NCBI GenBank assembly: GCA_035628505.1
Contig: DASPJR010000104.1
Coordinates: forward strand, 1 to 64,000
Direction of reading: 5' to 3'
From: DASPJR01 sp035628505
Lineage (GTDB): Bacteria; Planctomycetota; SZUA-567; H5-PLA8
DNA: 64,000 nt
This document shows, piece by piece, positions 59,025 through 64,000 of this stretch; the stretch's first letter is position 1; every line of letters begins with the position of its first letter. A model generated the notes under the pieces. The model saw only the letters and a program-made list of their open reading frames with translations. It had not been told where the DNA came from and did no database searches. Both the position numbers and the translations under genes were made by a program.

Positions 59025-60444
59025 TCGATCGGTCTCCTTTATCGGGCACCGTAAAATAGAATGTGCTTCCCTCGCCAGGTTTTGATTCAACCCACATGCG
59101 TCCTCCATTGCGCTCGACAATGCGCCTGCACAGTGCCAGGCCGAGCCCGGTGCCGCCCACCTCGCCGCCCTCCAGGCGCTGGAACATGCCGAAGATGCGT
59201 TCGTGGTATTCAGGATCGATTCCTTTGCCGTTATCTTTCACGGCAAAAAGCCACGAGCCGTCCTGCCGCAATGCGCTGGCGTGAATGCGCGGAGGTTCGG
59301 CGCCGCGGTACTTCATGGCGTTGCTGAGCAGATTCTGAAACAGCGTGATGAATTGAACTTCATGCCCGCTGACGACGGGAAACTCCGTTCGTGTTACGGC
59401 TGCTCCGCTGTCGATGCGCGCGGCACTTAAGTCTTCCAGTGCCCGGTCGAATGCTGCGCCGGTATCGACGCGCCTGGGTGCGACCTGCTGCGATCCGATG
59501 CGGGAGTAGGCCAGGACGTTGACGATCAACTGCTTCATGCGGATGCAGGACTGGCTCATGTAGGTGAGCAGTTGCTCAGAATCCGCATCCAGCTTCCCTT
59601 TGAAGCGCCGCTCGAAAAGTTGCACGCAGCCGTTGACGCTTCGAAGCGGCTCCTGCAGATCGTGCGAGACGGCATACGCAAACGCTTCCAAGTCTCTGTT
59701 TGAAGCCGTCAGGTCCGCGGCCCGCTTTTCCAGCTCGAGCTCAACGCGGATGCGCCGCTCTATTTCGCTTTTCAGCTCGTCAGTCCGCCGCTCCAGGTCC
59801 GCGATCGCCTGCGAGATCTTTTTCACCGCAGGGCGGAAGACGAAGAGCGCCTCCAGCGTCAGCACCGCCAGGGTCAGCGCCAGCAGTATGATTTCCAGGC
59901 GTTTGAGCCTGTTGACGCGTGCTTCCGACTCGCGCTCGTACTGCTGAACAATGCTGTCCATTCCGCTCAGAAACGCGCTCTCGTTGTGCAGAATTGCATC
60001 CAGCAGTAACGAATGGTCGGGGCTTGGCGCCCTAGCTTCAGCAATCTGGCTAGCGGCGTTCAGAATGGACTCGTAATGAGGCTGAATCGCATCGAATAGT
60101 ACTGCCACTTCGGCACTGTTTTGGCGGTGCTCCCATTCGGTTTGAATGATTCCTGATTGCAAGGCTTGATGCGACGCTTTCCAAGTCGAAAGAGCTGCCC
60201 GCAATTCATCACGCCGCTCATTTTGAGGGGCTTTGTCAGCAGGCGCAGTCGCCAGCGCGAGTGCGGCTTTGCTGATTTTCTGACTGAGCATACGCTGCCT
60301 TCCGGCAATGTTTATCGTTCGCGCATCATTGGAGTGATCAGAGAGTTCTATCTGTACGACAGCCTGCCCAATAATGACCAGCAGCGCGACCGCGCTCAGT
60401 GCGGCGATATAGCGGACTTGCAGATGTTCAGGTGACGGATTCAT
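59011..60444 (-). CDS. Membrane histidine kinase with PilJ-type sensor
   Basis: This is a 477-residue sensor kinase. Two membrane helices (about residues 13-33 and 184-204) bracket a periplasmic four-helix sensor beginning NDARTINIAGRQRMLSQKISKAAL, the type IV pili methyl-accepting (PilJ-like) signature. A coiled-coil linker leads to HisKA with AYAVSHDLQEPLRSV (His261) and a HATPase domain with NLLSNAMKYRG, VKDNGKGIDP, GGTGLGLALCRRIVERNGG and a final GEGSTFYFTVP. The response regulator gene starts 14 bases before its stop. The ligand of the sensor is unknown. Confidence 0.95.
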   Translation of the reverse strand: MNPSPEHLQVRYIAALSAVALLVIIGQAVVQIELSDHSNDARTINIAGRQRMLSQKISKAALALATAPADKAPQNERRDELRAALSTWKASHQALQSGIIQTEWEHRQNSAEVAVLFDAIQPHYESILNAASQIAEARAPSPDHSLLLDAILHNESAFLSGMDSIVQQYERESEARVNRLKRLEIILLALTLAVLTLEALFVFRPAVKKISQAIADLERRTDELKSEIERRIRVELELEKRAADLTASNRDLEAFAYAVSHDLQEPLRSVNGCVQLFERRFKGKLDADSEQLLTYMSQSCIRMKQLIVNVLAYSRIGSQQVAPRRVDTGAAFDRALEDLSAARIDSGAAVTRTEFPVVSGHEVQFITLFQNLLSNAMKYRGAEPPRIHASALRQDGSWLFAVKDNGKGIDPEYHERIFGMFQRLEGGEVGGTGLGLALCRRIVERNGGRMWVESKPGEGSTFYFTVPDKGDRSNDSR

Positions 60445-60550
60445 TTAGGCATCGCGGAATCCCTGCCAGCGTAAACGGACCCAGTGCAAGGGATATGCCA
60501 CGGCGTGGTGCCGATTTGCTGTGATTTCAAGGAGCTGCCGGGCATTTTGC

Positions 60551-60605
60551 AAAACGTTTTCATTGCTGCGATCGCGTAGATTTAACGTTAAACCTGCTTA
60601 TAAGC
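60551..60605. promoter_or_regulatory. Three palindromes upstream of the cytochrome-like gene
   Basis: AAAACGTTTT (60551-60560), TTTAACGTTAAA (60581-60592) and GCTTATAAGC (60596-60605) are each perfect palindromes. The first two share an AACGTT core and their centres are 31 bases apart, about three helical turns. They lie 60-115 bases before the ATG and look like operator sites. Confidence 0.5.
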
Positions 60606-60664
60606 ATAAAAACTAATGACTTCTGGCTTGTCCGGATTGTAGCTAACATCAAGGGAGCTCTTCC

Positions 60665-63600
60665 ATGGGACACGCAGCCGGCTACTACGCTATTACGCGG
60701 GCAGTGCCATTTGTGGTGCTGTTGTGCGGCTTGCGTGCGCTCGCTGGAGAAGCGCCTCCAGCACCGCCGCCCAAACCGGTCGCTCCCGCCGCTCCCACTC
60801 CTCCTACCGCTCCCTCCGCGGTGGCTGCGGAGGCCCTGAAAAAGCCGCTTCTCGCCGGGTTCACTGAAGAAGAATTCTCCCGCTTTTCGGAGCGCTTTAA
60901 GAAAGAGCTCTGGCCGCAGCTGACGCGCAATAACAACAGCTGCGTCAGCTGCCATGATGACGAGAGCGACTCGCAGCTCCACATGGTTGACGAACCCGAA
61001 GGCGCGTTCCGCAAGCTTCTGGCGGAGAAGTATCTGGATCCCGCCAATCCCTCCGGCTTCTACGCGCGCGTAAAGACCAGTGACAAGAAAAAGCGCATGC
61101 CCAAGCCGCCGTCAAAGCCGTGGACGGAGGCCGAGATGACGCTGCTGAAAAATTTCGGCGCGGAGATCGTGAAGCATCAGAACAAAGAAGCGGCCGCCGG
61201 CATGGATGAGCAGTTTCCGATGGAACTGCTGATGGATTACATCGGCAAGCCCATCAGCGCCGGCCCGGATACCACCTTCCTCACCTATTATCAGCTGCGC
61301 CGGAAAGTGAAGACGATCTTTGGCGACGACTGGAATCGCAACGGCGTCGATCTGTTTAACGAAAACATCGCCCTCTTCGGCGGCGCCGATTTCGTGCGCT
61401 CCTTCAATGAGACCAGCACAGCGTCGGCGACCTTCCTGAGCGGCATTGAACTGATGAGCGCCGACGTGGCCAGCCGCGCCTATCTCTGCAGCAGTGGCCC
61501 ATTCAATGGACGAGCGCCGAACCTGCCGCCGCCGGCACCAAAGAAAGGTCCTGACGGAGCGTATAAAAAGGAAATCAGCCGGCTCTACAATCGGATACTT
61601 TTCCGCGATCCCACGGAGAAGGAACTGACTGACGCATACACGCTGCTGCAGAATGTCTACCGCGACCAGGCGCAGTTAAAAAATCAGCAGCGCGAAATGC
61701 GCTTTGAGCTGAAAGTCGAAGACGACAGCGGGCTGGTCAGCACGCAGGACTTCATGGTCCCGGTCAGCAGCGGCGAATGCGGCCTCTACCAGGAATTCTT
61801 GAACCAGGCGGCGCAGGCTGATGGTAAACAGGTGAAGAAGAAGCTTTCGCAGGAGTTCTCTTTCAGGAAAGGCCAGAGCGAGCAGCAGAGCTTTAAGATT
61901 CTGAACGGCGGCAGTGCGGGCAATGTGTCGATCAGCTCCATCGAACTGACCGGCCCGCTGCCCGAGAAGCAGACCAAAACGATTCTGGTGACCAGCCCGA
62001 GCGTGCAGATCTTCGGCGCGTGGGTGCTGAAGGAGCAGAGCGGCTTTGCCAGCTACGAGGACCAGAACGAAGACAAAGGCAACGCATCCATCGTCTTTCC
62101 GGTCGACGTTGAGAAGGATGGAAAATACGAACTCACCGTTGTCTGGCGCAAGAACGATGGAACATCGAACGAGAAAGACAAGAATGGCAAGCCTAAACAG
62201 GTCAGCAGCAATGCCGAAAGTGTTCTCGTCGAGGTGCTCTCGTTCGACGCGACGCGCCACGCGCTTGAAGCACCCAGGCCCGTTCCGCCCAAAGGCCAGG
62301 CGCATTTCGTCATCGACCAGACGCTCAGCAACATTCCGTACTGGGAACTGAAGACGTCGTTTCAGTTCGGGCCTGACGATGGCGTGGAGATCAACAACGC
62401 AAACACGCGCCGCACGGTCGTGGCGGACGCGATCCACTTCGCCAATCCGGCAACCAAAGCGAAGTTCATGGTTAAAGGCATCGAAGCCGAAGGGAACGAG
62501 AAGTGGGAGGAGTTCAAGCCCGGCCAGTTCAAGCCGTACAATACGTTCGGGCCCAAGCTCCTTGCGGATGGCAATACAAAAAAGGGCGAGCTGAAGCTGC
62601 TCTACAAGCCCAGCATTCGTAAAGGCGAATTCAATGAAACAGAATTCTACAACGTCCGCTTGAGCTGCCCCGGCAAAGCCGGAAATGAAACGCAGACGCC
62701 GGTCATCGTTCACGCCCAGCGCTCGTCGCCCATTCTGCAGATCCGCTACCCGCAGCACGTCCGCGCCGGCGGGCAGGTGACGATCGATGCATCGGCCAGC
62801 TACAACCTGCAGAAAACGCCGCTGAAGTTCACGTGGACGCAGACCGGCGGCCCGCGCGTGGAACTCCCCGACCGCAGCGCGCCGACGATCACGTTCACCG
62901 CGCCCAGCATGAGCGCGCAGCAGGCGGCCTGGGAGGGGCTCTGCCGCGCGCTGATCCGGCATCCGGATTTCCTCTTCACGCGGCCGCCCTCGATCGCCTC
63001 GATTAAAGACAAGAACGCACGCGCCCGGCTGCAGCTCGTGAAAATAGCGCAGGATCTGGTCGGGCGCACGCCCACTGGCGAGGAACTCAAGGCGCTGGAG
63101 AAGGGCACGCCGCTGAGCGCCTTCATCGATCAGTACCTCGACAGCAAAGAGTTCCGCGATTTCTATTTCCACCGCATCCGCCTGGTGCTCGAAAGCCACG
63201 GCAGCGATCTCGACGACGAGCCCACGCGCTTGTGGACGTATGTGTGCTTCAACGATCTCTCCTTTAAGGAGATCCTGACGGCCGATTACAGTGTCGATAA
63301 GAAGATGCAGAAGCAGCCACGGCCGGCGTATCACGGAAAGACGGGGTTGCTGACGATGAAGGGATTCATCGACGGCAAGCCGGGCCTGCCGCACTTTAAT
63401 TACGCAGCGGTCGTCTGCGAAAAGTTCCTCGGCTACGTCTTCGAAGTTCCCGCGACCATCGTCGCCCAGCGCGAAGGCGCGACTGCGGCGAGCACCACCC
63501 ATCCGGATTCGACGTGCTACAGCTGCCACAAAATTCTCACGCCGCTGGCGTACCAGCGCATGCGCTGGACCGACGACGGCAAATATAAGGAAAAGGACGA

Positions 63601-63901
63601 GAAAGGCCGGCCGATCGACGACAGCGATCAGAAGCTCGTCGCATCTTATCCTTTCAAGGGTTCGGGCATGGAAGCATTCGCGCTGCAGGCGCAGCACAAG
63701 GAACGCTTTATCCGCACGATGATCCAGACTCATTTCATCTTCTATTTTGGACGTGAAATGCGCTACGAAGACGACGAGCGCGCGCTGTACCGGCGGCTGT
63801 GGGAGAACGTGCATCAGAAGAATTTCTCGATCCGCGCAATGCTCAAAGCGCTGATGAACAGCCCGGAATACCTGGACGCGCAGCCGATGAGGAAGAGCTG
63901 A
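60665..63901 (+). CDS. Large secreted cytochrome-like protein, DUF1549/DUF1592-type
   Basis: This 1078-residue exported protein starts with a signal peptide (YYAITRAVPFVVLLCGLRALAGE) and a Pro/Ala linker. A c-type heme motif CVSCHD lies at residues 93-98 and a second, CYSCHK, near 951. In the middle are carbohydrate-binding-like beta sandwiches (about 380-640) and a PKD-like segment (RYPQHVRAGGQVTIDASASY, about 700). The C-terminal third has the helical IRHPDFLF, LVGRTPTGEELKALE, FRDFYFHRIRLVLESHG and FGREMRYEDDERALYRR blocks that belong to the planctomycete cytochrome families usually found next to DUF1501 or DUF1552 genes. The function in those families is unsettled; partners would lie beyond the right edge. 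Confidence 0.88.
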   Translation: MGHAAGYYAITRAVPFVVLLCGLRALAGEAPPAPPPKPVAPAAPTPPTAPSAVAAEALKKPLLAGFTEEEFSRFSERFKKELWPQLTRNNNSCVSCHDDESDSQLHMVDEPEGAFRKLLAEKYLDPANPSGFYARVKTSDKKKRMPKPPSKPWTEAEMTLLKNFGAEIVKHQNKEAAAGMDEQFPMELLMDYIGKPISAGPDTTFLTYYQLRRKVKTIFGDDWNRNGVDLFNENIALFGGADFVRSFNETSTASATFLSGIELMSADVASRAYLCSSGPFNGRAPNLPPPAPKKGPDGAYKKEISRLYNRILFRDPTEKELTDAYTLLQNVYRDQAQLKNQQREMRFELKVEDDSGLVSTQDFMVPVSSGECGLYQEFLNQAAQADGKQVKKKLSQEFSFRKGQSEQQSFKILNGGSAGNVSISSIELTGPLPEKQTKTILVTSPSVQIFGAWVLKEQSGFASYEDQNEDKGNASIVFPVDVEKDGKYELTVVWRKNDGTSNEKDKNGKPKQVSSNAESVLVEVLSFDATRHALEAPRPVPPKGQAHFVIDQTLSNIPYWELKTSFQFGPDDGVEINNANTRRTVVADAIHFANPATKAKFMVKGIEAEGNEKWEEFKPGQFKPYNTFGPKLLADGNTKKGELKLLYKPSIRKGEFNETEFYNVRLSCPGKAGNETQTPVIVHAQRSSPILQIRYPQHVRAGGQVTIDASASYNLQKTPLKFTWTQTGGPRVELPDRSAPTITFTAPSMSAQQAAWEGLCRALIRHPDFLFTRPPSIASIKDKNARARLQLVKIAQDLVGRTPTGEELKALEKGTPLSAFIDQYLDSKEFRDFYFHRIRLVLESHGSDLDDEPTRLWTYVCFNDLSFKEILTADYSVDKKMQKQPRPAYHGKTGLLTMKGFIDGKPGLPHFNYAAVVCEKFLGYVFEVPATIVAQREGATAASTTHPDSTCYSCHKILTPLAYQRMRWTDDGKYKEKDEKGRPIDDSDQKLVASYPFKGSGMEAFALQAQHKERFIRTMIQTHFIFYFGREMRYEDDERALYRRLWENVHQKNFSIRAMLKALMNSPEYLDAQPMRKS

Positions 63902-63918
63902 TTTCGTGTCTGTTGTAT

Positions 63919-63960
63919 TCCCCTCCCCTTGCGGGAGGGGGTAGGGGGAGGGGTTAGCCG
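63919..63960. repeat. CCCCTCC / GGGGAGGGGTTAGCCG dispersed repeat, copy 3
   Basis: CCCCTCCCCTTGCGGGAGGGG-type pairing followed by GGGGGAGGGGTTAGCCG, right after the cytochrome-like gene. The ending is shared with 40076-40131. The remaining 40 bases to the window end show nothing. Confidence 0.6.
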
Positions 63961-64000
63961 TGAGTATCACTGAGCGTGCGGCGCAAACCGACAGCGACTG

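Noticed and set aside
60581..60605. Insertion-sequence end
   Set aside because: The palindromes are short, differ from each other, and no transposase or target duplication is nearby.
61676..63970. 764-residue open frame antisense to the cytochrome-like gene
   Set aside because: It mirrors a strongly supported gene and is Arg/His/Ala-rich with no domain, so it is a shadow frame.

Overview
The window is a moderately GC-rich bacterial chromosome segment with dense genes on both strands, no rRNA or tRNA that I can recognise, no CRISPR array and no transposase. The gene content points to the PVC group, most likely a planctomycete-like bacterium. It includes a Cys-type secreted sulfatase, a very large secreted cytochrome-like protein with two CxxCH motifs, PA14 and PQQ-propeller secreted proteins, a zinc-ribbon/kinase-fold membrane protein with MshEN-like N-terminal repeats, homospermidine synthase and many signal peptides. 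The phylum call is inference; no marker gene in the window settles it.

Layout. 0-3 kb: two sigma-54 enhancer-binding activators in tandem (the first cut by the window edge), each behind its own well-matched -24/-12 promoter. 3-12 kb: a zinc-ribbon/PA14 membrane protein, an FNR-type reductase, ispF, a three-gene minus-strand cluster (metallophosphoesterase, methyltransferase, YhaM-like nuclease) and a GH13 glycosidase. 12-22.5 kb: aminotransferase, lipoprotein plus parvulin-type PPIase, bioA, anmK and two CPA2 cation/proton antiporters around a DUF72 gene. 22.5-31 kb: a 1486-residue secreted metalloprotease with many beta-sandwich modules, an oxidoreductase, a thermonuclease and an Ig-like secreted protein. 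31-40 kb: mannose-1-phosphate guanylyltransferase, a 1269-residue predicted pseudokinase, homospermidine synthase, an SGNH hydrolase and a GlsB-type membrane protein. 40-41.2 kb: a gene-free island packed with short tandem and palindromic repeats. 41.2-53.6 kb: secreted propeller and hydrolase genes, a pair of related TPR proteins, purC, metK with a structured leader, and a sugar-phosphate-isomerase-like protein. 53.7-64 kb: a frameshifted propeller/PKD/LamG gene, a sulfatase, a histidine kinase overlapping an output-less response regulator, and the cytochrome-like protein.

How it fits together: housekeeping metabolism (ispF, bioA, purC, metK, anmK) is mixed with a large secretome suited to polysaccharide and protein degradation and with signalling genes. 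The main non-genic feature is the repeat content: five long TTCGAA-type foldback elements between 36 and 53 kb, a separate 145-bp foldback at 11.9 kb, heptanucleotide tandem arrays at several unrelated loci and 10-bp-period arrays at 40.2-40.4 kb. In two places the foldback arms run into the start and signal-peptide codons of secreted-protein genes.

The observations I rate highest are the pseudokinase, the paired sigma-54 promoters in front of sigma-54 activators, the foldback family and its overlap with signal-peptide codons, and the short-period tandem arrays.
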